Below, one piece after another: positions 27,949 through 64,000 of a stretch of 64,000 nucleotides of DNA; the stretch's first letter is position 1; each line of letters opens with the position of its first letter. The translations under genes were made by a program, and so were the position numbers. The stretch spans positions 2,511,821-2,575,820 of the forward strand of contig CM035358.1 of assembly GCA_020137815.1 (NCBI GenBank), given 5' to 3'. This DNA is from Hormiphora californensis. Taxonomy: Eukaryota; Ctenophora; Tentaculata; Cydippida; Pleurobrachiidae. The notes beneath the pieces are model-generated. The model worked only from the letters and a program-made list of their open reading frames with translations, was not told where the DNA came from and did no database searches.

Positions 27949-28761
27949 ATGGCAACATCTTCAACTGAGGTTACACTGCTTGTCAAGGAAGGAGATCCTA
28001 TTGCAGTAGAGAGTGAGATCCTAACATCACAGAGTCCTGTGTTCAATAAGATTATCAATGAGGACCATGAAATGACTTTAGACTTGACAGAATTTGATAG
28101 GGAGGTGGTCTGGACTGTCGTGGAGGTGCTTCGTGGAAGGATTGGATGGACTAGTGGAGTCCCACCTATAAAATGGATTTTGGGCATTTTTCCTGTTGTT
28201 GGTCCCGGGATCGGGAGACCAGTAATAGTACTAGATGACGTCTTAACCAAAGATAATTTTCAGCAGTTCAATATGATGAAAGAGGCATGGGGGAGCAGGG
28301 AAAAATTCATAGCACCACTCAAGTGGAAGATGGGTATACTGCCAGCACTTAGGGGGGCTTTACTTGACGCCTACATTAATAAACACGAGACCCACGACTG
28401 GGTAGCATCTGAATTAATAGCGACTCTGGTTGAGCACGGTCCAAAAGATGGTGTTGTTCATCTTTACACATGGTTTACAGATCTCCTCCAGACACGTGAC
28501 TGTCAGCCCCTGACTTTGGGTGAAAGGAGCCTGCTCAGGGATAAGACTCTGGCATTTTGTGTCAGGCAGAGCCCAACTACATATGACCGCCTAACAAAGA
28601 TGCTTGCAGAAAAAGCGATAGATGTTGATCTGAGGTTTGTCATGCTTAAAATGGCCAACGTTTCAATGGCTCTGTCAGATATGGTGGGGACAGCAGTAGC
28701 AGTTGTCGGGTATCCCAACAATTTCGCTATATTAAGTCAGGGTCAAAGACGAGGGACTTAA
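27949..28761 (+). CDS. BTB/POZ-like domain protein, single exon, 270 aa
   Basis: One open frame from ATGGCAACATCT to TAA. Residues about 6-65 read like the first half of a BTB fold: TEVTLLVKEGDPIAVESEIL, then SPVFNKI and an acidic LDLTEFDREVVWTVVEVLRG, matching the core strand-helix order (hydrophobic strand, 'SPVF' helix, Leu-rich helix). The remaining 200 residues, including a tryptophan-rich segment and a hydrophobic ILGIFPVVGPGIG, match no family I recognise. BTB domains mediate dimerisation, often as cullin-3 adaptors. A recently duplicated or retrocopied gene is possible, since there are no introns. Confidence 0.6.
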   Translation: MATSSTEVTLLVKEGDPIAVESEILTSQSPVFNKIINEDHEMTLDLTEFDREVVWTVVEVLRGRIGWTSGVPPIKWILGIFPVVGPGIGRPVIVLDDVLTKDNFQQFNMMKEAWGSREKFIAPLKWKMGILPALRGALLDAYINKHETHDWVASELIATLVEHGPKDGVVHLYTWFTDLLQTRDCQPLTLGERSLLRDKTLAFCVRQSPTTYDRLTKMLAEKAIDVDLRFVMLKMANVSMALSDMVGTAVAVVGYPNNFAILSQGQRRGT

Positions 28762-29100
28762 TTTCGGTTTCTACTGCACTTACCAACCACTAATTCAAGG
28801 ATGCTACACACTTTAGCGCCCTCAATTTTGTATCTATACTACTTATGGTTTTGGCATCAAGCTGGAAATACAGGTACTGGGCTCACCAATGTGATCGTTA
28901 ATGGAGATCGTACGAGATGGGTCCATTCCATTCAACTCTTGTTACAGTTTTTTTTTGTCGTGTATGATTTAGAATATAAACTCTTTTACTTTTTAGTCGC
29001 AGAGGCCAAACGTTTATTATGGTCTTTTATCAGAAAAAAATTCAGAAAAAAATGTAATTCCATAGAATTTCATATTTTTTGTTATTTAGCTAGCTATACC

Positions 29101-30475
29101 ATGGTAAACTCAAAGAAACGACAATGCAGCTGGGACTACATTGGATTCCCAGAACTCACCCTAGAAGAACGGCAACAATTGGAGAAAAGATTCGTCCTCG
29201 GTAAATATATTTTTATGCGTGTGGAAATAATAGTTTTATAGTAGCGTGAACACAGTGTCGATTCAAGCAAATATTATCATAACTAATGATAACAACAGAA
29301 TTGAACAGCTACCATTCAGTCACTTCATGACATTGTACTGGCTTGTCAGCTTAATTCCAAACTTTCTTGAGTATTGATCTCCATTTCACTCACCAAGTGC
29401 ATCATCTCACTCTACTAACTATTGTAATGATACCCTTAGATTGTGTGGCAGTGGCACATTTATCGGATGAATCGAAGAACAAAACTAATCCCTCTGTCCA
29501 GGTGGTCGTCCCACTTTACAATCCCCAACTTGACAAACACTGCACCGATTATTTTCACTACAAGGGTGTCAAAAAGGTAACAGAATGCTTTTTCTTGCCT
29601 AGCTAGACTGTATTTCGTGCGCCCCGCTTCTTTACAAATGTAAAGAAGGGTTAGAACATAACAAGCTTTTTCTTCATATTCACCGGATGCCTACCGCGTA
29701 TATTCCTGTTATAAAAGTTGTGCTTTGTTTAAAACGCTTGTATCTCTGTTTTTAAAAACTTCTCTTGTCCTGTTCTTTTTCAATTGTCATCAATTTCTCT
29801 TGAAATAACATATGTTTCACCGTTTAGTGTTCACGTTTATCAGCTTTTACACCGAAATTCCGACATTTAATTCAACTCGTCATTTTTATTGTAGTAGATT
29901 AATGGAGAACTCAAAAAGTGCTAGCACTCACGACCATGGGTATCGTGTTGTGAGATGTCGTTGCTAGGGGTTACCAAGGCCCGTAATTCACTTTACAGTG
30001 CTGTTATTCTCCTTCCTTTATCTTCAGCTCCCATTCCTTCATATTCTATTATCGAATCTATACTCTACTATTGAATAATCACTCCATTTCTCCACCAACA
30101 ATCCACTTCCATGATACTACTGTACACTTTTTGCTTTTCTTCCACGGTAGATAGATGATCGCGTTCAGTGAGTCACGTTAATCACTGACATAGTTCCATG
30201 TTAGAATGAAACTCGGTCGAGCAAGAAAATGATACTTTTTGCGTTTAGGATCATGCTATCTCACGTTTTTCTATTTTCATTCTCTTCCTATGCCAATCTC
30301 TCTCGCTTTCACTCTGTCTCTCTGTTTTTCATCTAGTCACAACTCTTGCACTCACATATTATTATAGGTATCCATTCTTTACAATACCTCTCCATCTGCT
30401 ACGCTTCACTGGTCACTGGTCGTGAGGCCTCACGTGTGCCTTGCCCTTCCATTGACACGAGACAAGAGTGAGAGA

Positions 30476-30540
<65 letters not shown>

Positions 30541-31953
30541 TGTGTGTGTGTGTGTGTGTGAGTGTGAGAGTCATGAATAATATATTTTGAAGGGGTTTTG
30601 GAAATGATATTACAAAATGACTCATTTCTCGTCATCCTTTTTAATTGGGGCCCCTTTTGTTATAATATTACAGTCAGGTTTTTTGAAGTCGTTACCCCCC
30701 CCCCCTTTCTCGTGCGTTCGTTTTTTTTGTGCGTCTATCACAGGTTATCGTATGGTGTGTGTCAAAATGTGATAACTATATCACATGTGCATGGGTTTGG
30801 GGTGACAAATCATAAAGACCACTGAACACTACTAAACACCACCCATCCCCCAGTTACTGAACCGAACACAACAAAAACGACCTGGAACCAGTCAGTATGG
30901 TAAAGTTGCTGATTCTTATATCCGGGGTAGCCATGCCAACAAGTATGTTTCACTAAGGAACAAGGATGGTGCTGGAAATAGTGAACACACAGTCGCAGGT
31001 AAATAGGGATTGATCTAGAATTTGTACTTGTTATTTGTATTTGAAATTTTGAATATTCTAATCACTCTTTGGCCACTAGTTTTGACTTTTCTTATCCAAG
31101 CCACCTACTGTCTTTTCTCCTAATCCATCAGGACGAACACAGTGTATAACTCAAATCACACAACACATATATGCTGTGTGAGTGTTATACTTGGGACTCA
31201 TATTTCATAAAGTGCTGGTTATCATCGTGCATACGACACTGACACATACATTACATACTTTTTCTCTATGACGATCTTAGTCGTAGTTTTATCATTCACA
31301 TGTCTCTCTCTCTCTCTCTCTCTCTTTCACTGTCTCTCAATCTCTCTCTCTCTTACTATTGACAGAAATACACCCCTCACAATCTTACCTTACAGTTACA
31401 CACATTGTCTACTGCTACCCCACCTAGACTGTGTGTCTAAACATTGTTAGTTCACAAGCTCTCTCTCTAGAGGCAATATCATTGCCAAGTATTATACATC
31501 ATAAGACCACACATTGGTGCCGCAATTGGTAACAAGCAACGCTAGTAGCGCAACCAATGTCCCACGCACCAATCACATTGTCACAATATTTCACAGATCT
31601 CGGCGGGGGTTCTCTAACGCCGCGCGGCATCTTTACATGAAAAGTATACAGTTGTCACATTGCGCGCGCAGAGCAGCGCCAACGCGCACATGTGGAACAC
31701 ACGAGAGAGGGGTTACTGAGTTGGATATTTCTCCATCCCGCACCTCTTGACTCTTTCAGACCCACTCGAAAATTCTATCATTATTTCAGGTCATTTCTCC
31801 TCACCGGAATTCAAGAAAGTTCGACCTTTGGCAAGTTACAACGGGAATTTTGGGTATAGACGAAACACACCGAGTTTGCGGACCTTCCCCTCATCTTTTG
31901 GAGCCCCTGTTAGATCTGCATACCATCCTAACGGGTCTGTCAGGTGCTGGTAA
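29101..31953 (+). CDS. Uncharacterised 181-aa protein, 4 exons, possibly ciliary
   Basis: Exons 29101-29200, 29440-29576, 30854-30998 and 31790-31953. All junctions are GT-AG with matching phases (1, 0, 1), and the 546-nt sum ends in TAA. It starts MVNSKKRQCSWDYIGFPELT, followed by an acidic EERQQLEKRF. The middle is polar (SQYGKVADSYIRGSHANKYV). The end has SSPEFKKVRPLASYNGNFGY and RRNTPSLRTFPSSFGAPVRS. The (Y)xxxxGYRRxTPxLRxxPSxFG pattern recalls small microtubule-inner or sperm-tail proteins, but this is only a resemblance. No signal peptide, no membrane segment. An alternative start could lie upstream. Confidence 0.65.
29595..29660. mobile_element. Miniature TTGCCTAGC...ACATAAC element
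   Basis: TTGCCTAGCTAGACTGTATT to GGGTTAGAACATAAC, in intron 2 of the 181-aa gene. Flanks ATGCTTTTTC and AAGCTTTTTC match at 9 of 10 positions, a 10-bp target duplication. Confidence 0.8.
30470..30561 (+). repeat. (GA)n followed by (GT)n microsatellite
   Basis: A pure GA run passing directly into a TG/GT run, in intron 2 of the 181-aa gene. Confidence 0.95.
31303..31353 (+). repeat. (CT)n microsatellite
   Basis: Interrupted CT run in the third intron of the 181-aa gene. Confidence 0.85.
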
Positions 31954-33419
31954 TTGTTACACGATCTATCAGACAGATATTGAGAAGTTGAGAACAGTAT
32001 TAGTTATTGAAAACTGCACAGCGTGACTGTTTATACTACTGGTGTGAAATAGTGATTCAGATTTAGCATGATCTATGACTTGTTAATAGTATGTACATAA
32101 TTCGTTTACATATTGCAAGATGGTTAGTTTTCCTCGCCCCACTGCACAACTATGCCGTATCGATCGATAATTTCACCCCTCGGGTCTCAGCAAATGACAA
32201 ATAAGGGAGTTCTTTTGTTTCGAGATTATCGTTATTTTAACTCTCACTTTCATCCCTAATCTAGCATGTTGCACAACTCGAAACATGTCACGATATCAAG
32301 TACATCTCCTACATTACCCCGCATGACAACGTATTACAAGTTTTCTCCCCCTGAACCGGATTAAAGAACCGAGGTTTGTAAACACAGATAATAATGTGAT
32401 ATAGTGAGCGGCTTGGTACTATGTATAACTTATAGTCCGGAGTGTTTCAATCGGAGGATTTCTATATGAGCTGTCTGGCACCGCCGACCCCATCTGTCGC
32501 CAGTATATGAGTGGGTTTTTCTCAGGGTGAAGTCCAGCACTTGTAAAGTTCCCACATGTGTAACTAGCGGACAGGTGACACGTGGTTATGATGTAAGAGT
32601 AGCATCATGGGCTCGTATTCACATTGCCGCACGTGCATGCACGACCTAGAAGGGGGCCGTGAGAAATAATTTGAGGTGGAAGTGAGCTGCTCGAGCCGCA
32701 ATATACCAACTTCTGTACCTACTTTCTCACCAAACCTTTCCTGTCCATTTTTGTGACCCTTTACCAAATCCATGGTACATGTATGTTGGTAACAAAATGG
32801 TTGAGAGTTTTTGAGTTACTCAACAAGACGAGAGCGTGAGAAGATAAAAATCCCATGCATGCTCACTCTCTGATCTAATCTCACCAACTCTTGGCATCTC
32901 AAGTTGAGACTGTATGGCGGCGCCATACCCCATTTGATTCTCGACAGTGCGCTCAGATGGGTCGCGGCGCCAGACAGAGTTGAGAGTCACTCAACTCTTC
33001 ACTGCCTATTTTTTTTGGGATGCGGTTAATAGTGCTACAATACGGCTAATCTGGCACATGATTCCATCCATAATGCATAAATAACCGGCACAACTAATTC
33101 GGGTGATTTGAGTGAGGGATCATGGGTATTGAGTCATTGAGTCATCACGCCGGCCCTGAGAGAGACATCCCACAGTCGACTTACTTAGTAGTTAGTAGCC
33201 GTCATGCTTCAAAACACGGCCCCATTCTTTCTCAAATACCTAGCACCTCTACTAGACGACAATACGTTGCCATGGTGTCACCCCCTATCATCATCACGCC
33301 CTAAATTTGCTGTGACATTCCCCCGGGGGGGAGAGAAACTCTTGTCAGCAGAAGAAGCTAGCTGAGCATCGTTGAGCGTGATTCCAGCAGCCGAGCACGG
33401 AAATCTGAGCTCAGAGCAC
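31954..33419. other. No gene recognised
   Basis: Unique-looking AT-rich sequence. The segment 32905-33000 carries GGCGGCGCCATACC and CGCGGCGCCAGACAG palindromes also present near 17560-17640. Confidence 0.5.
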
Positions 33420-33797
33420 GGTAGGCGGTAAACGTTAACCAGATCTGTGAGAATTTCGCACGTTTTTCCCCATAACTCAGCCATTTCTTGACCAATTTGC
33501 AAAATCTTTGGCTCATTGGAAAGAGGACATTGAGATCTCTCAAATGAGCTCAAGAAAATTAAAATTGGCGCAAATTGCGCGGCGTGGTGGCGAAAACGCG
33601 CGTTTTGCGCCATGACGCCGCGCATTTTGCGCCGATTTTAGTTTTATTGGGCTCATTTGAAAGAGCTCAATGTCCTCTTTCCAACGCGCCCAAGATTTTG
33701 CAAATTGGTCAAGAAATGACTGAGTTATGGACAAAAACGTGGTTTTGCACGTACGTTTTCTCTCAGATCTGGTTAACATTTACCGCCTACCTCAGAG
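33420..33797. mobile_element. Fold-back MITE, about 375 bp
   Basis: Left end GTAGGCGGTAAACGTTAACC pairs with GGTTAACATTTACCGCCTAC at the right. The arms (about 170 bp each) continue through CATTTCTTGACCAATTTGCA and its complement TGCAAATTGGTCAAGAAATG, with GCGCAAATTGCGC-like palindromes in the centre. Confidence 0.85.
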
Positions 33798-33799
33798 CA

Positions 33800-34470
33800 C
33801 ATGTGTAGCGGGATTAGTTCCGCTTGTATGGATCTCCATAGCCAGCCTGTCAGGCCAATGCTTTGAAGACAGTTCTCCGAGAAATGACAGTTCTCCGAGA
33901 AATGATAATAAGGTCATGCCAATGCTCTGACAGTACCCAACTAGTATGTTCCAACTTCATTTCTATAAAGTTTGAACATACCAGCTGGGTATTATGGTTA
34001 TATATATTAGTAAAAACGTATTATTGGCTTGTCAGGATCCGAGTTAAACTTGCCCATGTCAGGCCAATGTTTTGACGAAAGAAATGAGTATATTATATGG
34101 TCAGGCTCTGACAGAGTTAAGAGGAAATACTTTTCGAATTTAATTATTTTTAACATGGTATCACCCTCACATCTTTGTACTGCATTGCCCTGCTGTTTCA
34201 GTACAAATGAACACGGTAAAACTGTATTGTGTGGAATAGGGCGGGGTATAACTAACGTCACGTGACTATAAAATTGCTATAGAATTGCTTGTATCTTTTT
34301 TTCTGGTAAGAGAAACTCAGCACAGAAATGAGAATGGAAGGGGTAAAACATGTGGCTTCTTTTCCCAACTCGACGCTAATGCACCGCAGTTCTACACTAT
34401 GGCGTTACTAGATCATTAATAAAAAACTGCTAGGCAAACACACGCCCTGCCACGCCTGGACTCACTCGGG
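33800..34470. other. No gene recognised
   Basis: Non-coding. A GTCAGGCCAATGCTTTGA-like motif recurs at about 33850 and 34060 (and a variant near 35094), suggesting an old dispersed repeat. Confidence 0.4.
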
Positions 34471-34473
34471 CGA

Positions 34474-34485
34474 GAAAGAGAGAGG

Positions 34486-34527
<42 letters not shown>

Positions 34528-34642
34528 AGGGATAGAGAGAGAGAGAGGAAGAAGAGGAGAGAGAGAGAGAAAAGAGAGAAAGAGAGAGAGAGGATAGAGT
34601 GAGAGATGAGAGAGAGATATAGAATAGAGAGAGAGAGAGAGA
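34474..34642 (+). repeat. Imperfect (GA)n region
   Basis: Long purine-rich tract of GA with A or G interruptions. Confidence 0.85.
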
Positions 34643-35409
34643 TACAGTGCAGTGGACAAGCCCATTTTGTTATTTGTTGACGATGTCAGACCGATATAGT
34701 AAGTGTAGTGACCTAGGGAAATTTCCAATATCAACTTAGGTGACGTTAGGTGGTGAAATATAGCTGCAAAGGGAGAGAAGAATGGAGAGAAGAAAATGAG
34801 ATACACAGTTGGAAATTTAAGCAGACGCCAAAAATAAAATGATGAGAGAAAGGACACTCCCCATGGGCAATTCGGGCATGCCCACTGTCATATGACTTGG
34901 GGGGTTGCTAATTTGGAAAGTCATTTTCCACGCCCATCTCTCAGGTCATACTTGGCACTACTGCTGCAGATAGTACACCCTCAATGGGCATAACACCTGT
35001 GAGGCTGCAATGCTCTGATCACGGTTATCTCGAGCTCCAATGTTCTGAGCTGATCAATTCTGTGGGTACAAATCAGCATGATCCCCAGTCAGGGCCAATG
35101 CACTGACCACACATGATCCAGCTTGGATGATGGAAATAGATCCCGCCCCCCAAAACTACTACTGAAATTATGATACTTCAACGTGATACAGCTCCAAATA
35201 GATTTTCCCGAAATTCCAAAATCTATTTTTACACATCTCCACCAGACCCTCACATCTCTCACCCCTTACTCGCGACAATGCTACAACGTGATAGCCATCT
35301 GCACTCTTATACTGGCCACTCGGGCGTGCCCCCGCCCATAATGATAGGGCTCATGGGCCGTGTGTTCATTTATAGTAACCTTCCCACAATGCACGTTGTA
35401 GTAATGGAG

Positions 35410-35464
<55 letters not shown>

Positions 35465-35608
35465 GGATAAAGTGGGAGGGAGAGAGGGGGAGGCCTGATC
35501 AACTCTTTCGACCATACAGGGTGATCACGTGAGGGGACTCTACGCGCAGTTGGACGTGCATCAGCTCTCACGTTCCACTCCGAGATGTAGATAAACGTGA
35601 GAGAGAGA

Positions 35609-35700
<92 letters not shown>

Positions 35701-35729
35701 GAGAGAGAGATAGAGAGGGAGAGAGAGAG
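35410..35729 (+). repeat. Two (GA)n microsatellites
   Basis: Pure GA at 35410-35463 and 35598-35729, separated by about 130 bp of unique sequence. Confidence 0.9.
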
Positions 35730-36003
35730 TAAACTGTTTCAACTCAAACGGTTTATGTGTATAATGCTTTAACAATAACGAGATCTAACAATATTCCAAG
35801 AGGGCAGAGGGATAACTAATGACACTAGGCAGTCGGCAAAAAGTCTTGTCAGATCTTGAAACATATGCCGAAAAAAACAAGTTCTTTTTCGGCGAAAAAT
35901 GAAAATACAACCTGCTGAATCCCACGGCTATAAAGACCCTTCAGATAAGATAAATGCTGATAAGATGGTTTGTACTGCGACAGCTGTTATATATGTCAGC
36001 CAG

Positions 36004-36114
36004 GAACCGACCGAATCAGGAAATACTGGTCCCTGATTGGCTGATAACCAGTCACGTGACCTAAATAACGAGTTCTGATTGGTTGTTTACTTGTTTCGGT
36101 CGGTTCCTGATGTC
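36004..36114. mobile_element. Small MITE, about 110 bp
   Basis: CAGGAACCGACCGAA at the left is inverted as TTTCGGTCGGTTCCTG at the right. The interior has two CTGATTGG (CCAAT-box-like) motifs and a CACGTG box. Confidence 0.75.
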
Positions 36115-36117
36115 AGT

Positions 36118-38866
<2,749 letters not shown>

Positions 38867-39065
38867 CTCCATAGTCCATATTGGTAGATGATAGATCGCA
38901 CCGGTGCTGGTTACAGTACCAGACGAGTTTGCTGCCTCACAGTTGCAAGTTCCGTTATTATAGCTCGAGTAAGTTAGGAATGTGAGAATCGGTCTGTCTA
39001 CTGTCCAATCTATTGTATCCGGGGATAGTTCCTTATTTCCATCTTCCACTGTGTAGTATTGGACC
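38867..39065 (-). pseudogene. Inverted duplicate of an Ig-receptor exon
   Basis: The translation on the minus strand (VQYYTVEDGNKELSPDTIDW, then ILTFLTYSSYNNGT and CEAANSSGTVTSTGAIY) is closely similar to exon 9 of the Ig receptor at 50222-50406 on the plus strand (QYYTVEDGSQEPSQDTTDW and so on). The similarity continues into both introns: GGGTAATTG repeats after the donor and CCCAATACTAAACC before the acceptor. So a genomic segment was copied and inverted. The copy has 14 extra bases before its donor and enters in phase 2, so it cannot join the Smad exon upstream (phase 1). Confidence 0.8.
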
Positions 39066-39239
39066 CTAGAGAGAGGGTAGGCTATTATTGGGGGAGGATG
39101 GTTTAGTATTGGGCCCATAATGGGAGGAGAAATTAAAATTAAAAGGGGAGATGAGAAAGGAGCGAAAAGGGTGGGGGGATATAACAGCTGCAACTGTGTG
39201 ATAAGATAGTACCTCTGTGTGATAAGATGGTGTCCCCGG

Positions 39240-39560
39240 TCGAGAGAGAATGACACAGAGAGAATTACAGAGAGAGAATGACAGAGAGAGAATGACAGAG
39301 AGAATGACAGAGAGAGAATGACAGAGAGAGAATGACAGAGAGAGAGAGAGGATAACAGAGAGAGAGAATGACAGAGAGAATGACAGAGGGAGAATGACAG
39401 AGAGAGAATGAGGGGATGAGAGAATAACAGAGAGAGAATGAGGGGATGAGAGAATAACAGAGAGAGAATGACAGAATGACAGAATGAGAGAATGACAAAG
39501 GGAATGAGAATGAGAAAGAGATAGAGAGCGAGAGATAGAGAGCGAGAGAGAGAGAGGGGG
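39240..39560 (+). repeat. GA-rich repeat with ACAGAGAGAGAATG units
   Basis: Tandem array of AGAATGACAGAGAG-type units grading into pure GA and then a G-run just before the Smad exon donor. Confidence 0.9.
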
Positions 39561-39573
39561 GGGGTCCACTTAC

Positions 39574-39999
39574 CAGGGTCTGTAAATCGATCAATAAAGA
39601 TCTGCCGGTGATGAGAAGCTGCTGTGAACGGTTCCCCTACAAGAGTGTTTAGCTCATCTAGTCTGTAGGTTATCTTGGCCCAGTAATTTGGTTCCCGGAA
39701 CGGGATCTGAGAGAGTATTGTGTTATTAATAAATTTGATAAACTATTGAGGTCAGAGGTGGTCTGGGTTAGAGGGGGTTCAAATGCGGGTTACAAGGGGT
39801 CTGTTAGGTGGGTTAGAAGGGGTCTGTTAGGTGGGTTAGAAGATGGGTAGGGGCCAAGTCTTGCCACCTCTTGCCCGGCAAGAGGTGGGTTAGAAGTCAG
39901 AAAATGTCGAGAGGTCAGCAACAAGTGTTCCAGAGTTGGGTAAAAATGCTGCTTAGTAGGGATCCAGAGGTGGGTCAATACGTAGTTTGGTTAAGCAGA

Positions 40000-40045
<46 letters not shown>

Positions 40046-40215
40046 AAAAAGGAGAGAGAAAGAGATATACACAGAGAGGGAGAGAGAGTGTGTGAAAAAG
40101 GGTCGACACATCGAGAAGGGCGGTCACCCCAGCCATGATAGTGATATTAACATTAAACTGTTCATACCTGATCTTGATGATTTGATTCACTTGCATCGTC
40201 TCCCAGCTCCCTTGA
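39574..40215 (-). pseudogene. Smad MH2-domain fragment (two exons)
   Basis: Exons 40215-40168 and 39706-39574, with GT-AG borders and matching phase 0. The second translates from IPFREPNYWAKITYRLDELN through TLVGEPFTAASHHRQIFIDR to FTDP. It aligns with the start of the Smad MH2 domain (EPxxWCSIxYYELNxRVGExFxAS...VDGFTDPS), the part that begins the beta-sandwich used for receptor and co-Smad contacts in TGF-beta signalling. The short upstream exon (SRELGDDASESNHQDQ) would be linker. It is diverged (Cys-Ser replaced by Ala-Lys after Trp; VDG is IDR). No following MH2 exon (expected RFCLGLLSN) and no MH1 domain were found. It is probably a fragment, but a gene with very long introns cannot be excluded. 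Confidence 0.6.
39990..40095 (+). repeat. (GA)n microsatellite
   Basis: Interrupted GA run between the two Smad-like exons. Confidence 0.85.
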
Positions 40216-40894
40216 CTGGGTTAGAATAGCGGGACCCTTAACGCTTCAGTTAATTCATCTTTAATTATGAGAAGATTTTCCCTGGTTCAGGTTGCGATAA
40301 TCTGAAGAGAAGGGTGTTACTAAACGCTAGAATTTGGTAATTTATTGATCCGAAAGCATCCCAACACCTTAACATATTAGGTATCGCTTGTGCTTTCAAA
40401 ACTTCGCAAACTTCAGTACTTTTAACTTTCTAATTTTGTTTTGTCTTATGGTTTTGTCTTTTGATTGACACCATTTAAAGCTACGTTTTCTGCTGGCCCA
40501 GTGCTGGGTTTGAATCCTTATTTTGCCATTATCTTGCTTTCAAATGTTTTGGCGCTAAAAGCTATGTGTGTCCAAGAGTCAAATAACCACCTTTTGTCCC
40601 TCTTTTATCGCACTGTTAGGGTATTTGACCCTTGAACACAGCTTTTAGGGCAAAAGCATCTGAAAGCAAGATAATTGCAAAAGAAGGATTCATTTTCAGC
40701 AGAAAATGCAGCCTCAAAAGACTTCCATCAAGACTTGAAAAGTGGCAAGAACAGTTGAAAAAAGTTGTAAAGTAAAATTTGGAGAAGTTTGCAAAGTTTA
40801 GAAAACAGGCGAGACCTGAAAAAAATCTGTAGGTATTGAGATGCTTTTTGGGGTGGCGCGCGGCAGGGCTATTGTTGGTTGGGTTTGCCTTTAA

Positions 40895-41040
40895 TGTCCA
40901 TTTTTTTCAACTGTTCACCCCCCAAAGTCGTGCACGGAATTGTTTTGCGCGTTTATCACATGTTAACGTGTAGCGCGCGCAGCGTAAATTAAAATATCGC
41001 ACGCGCACGAGTTGAGGGGTGAACAGTTGAATAAAAATGG
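40895..41040. mobile_element. MITE with GTCCATTTTT inverted ends, about 145 bp
   Basis: GTCCATTTTTTTCAACTGTT then CACCCC at the left; GGGGTGAACAGTTG then AATAAAAATGGAC at the right. The GC-rich interior has GCGCGCGC. Half-related copies sit near 36720-36885 and possibly 12650, 25315 and 30676. Confidence 0.8.
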
Positions 41041-41430
41041 ACTTTATTGACCGTTTTTCTTGTTGTTTGACAAAATTCGATCGCCTAATACGCAACTTTA
41101 CACAAATTTCAGCTAGATTATTCTATGCAGAAGCACCCCGTTCCTCACCGTGTGGTCCCATGGTAGTCCCACGGCGGGGCTGTTTGTAAATGATAATAAT
41201 AATAGCAACAGTTTGTGCGGGGGATTTCGATTTGACCATTTTATGTTGATATATAATGTCCTCATCCCTTGCGAGGGGCTCTTGGTCTTACTGGACCCTG
41301 TTAGAACATGATAAGGATTCGGCCTTCGGGATTCCCATGGACTTCTCAATCAGTTTTTGTAAAACGTAAATGATTTCGTATTTGTCAGTGACAGGAAATG
41401 GCAGTAAAGTGAACCATGTGAAGAAAAAGA

Positions 41431-64000
<22,570 letters not shown>

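Overview
This window looks like nuclear DNA from a multicellular animal, probably an early-branching marine invertebrate. A sponge is my best guess, but nothing here proves it. The evidence is spliced genes with GT-AG introns, a Smad MH2 exon, a long immunoglobulin/fibronectin-III cell-surface gene, a motile-cilium docking protein (ODAD3/CCDC151 type), NOSIP and sorbitol dehydrogenase. The non-coding part is AT-rich and crowded with (CT/GA)n microsatellites, minisatellites and short inverted-repeat transposons. I saw no bacterial operons, CRISPR arrays, rRNA or convincing tRNA genes.

Layout. 0.2-1.9 kb (minus): a PBZ zinc-finger protein, then a monoacylglycerol-lipase-like gene that seems damaged. 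2-6.6 kb: degenerate tandem repeats and inverted-repeat elements, no gene. 6.7-8.5 kb (plus): a seven-exon secreted cysteine-rich protein made of duplicated exons. 8.9-11.9 kb (minus): ODAD3/CCDC151. 13.0-22.2 kb (minus): a 14-exon gene, open throughout, coding a membrane-anchored large GTPase fused to a C-terminal alpha-crystallin (small heat-shock) domain. A secreted N-formylglutamate-amidohydrolase-like gene lies on the opposite strand inside its second intron (19.6-20.5 kb). 22.5-25.2 kb (minus): intronless sorbitol dehydrogenase and intronless NOSIP. 25.8-26.7 kb: a 5'-truncated non-LTR retroelement with 13-bp target duplications. 27.9-32.0 kb (plus): a BTB-like single-exon gene and a four-exon 181-residue protein that may be ciliary. 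32-38.8 kb: no gene found, only repeats. 38.9-40.2 kb (minus): an orphan Smad MH2 exon and an inverted copy of an Ig exon. 41.4 kb to the end (plus): at least 23 exons of an Ig/FN3 receptor that runs off the window. Its introns hold a 1.65-kb fold-back element, an 820-bp fold-back element and many long (CT)n tracts.

Three observations stand out. First, the GTPase-alpha-crystallin fusion: every one of its 13 introns keeps frame. Second, miniature transposons of 50-85 bp, in two related families, that leave 10-bp target duplications; several copies have exact or 9/10 duplications. Third, the fold-back element whose arms are made of a TTATCCGCGAT-like repeat. Several conserved exons carry one-base frameshifts, three of them at short homopolymers in the Ig gene where splice phase predicts the exact correction. 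This suggests unpolished long-read sequence at least as much as gene decay. All homology calls come from recognising motifs by eye; no database search was run.
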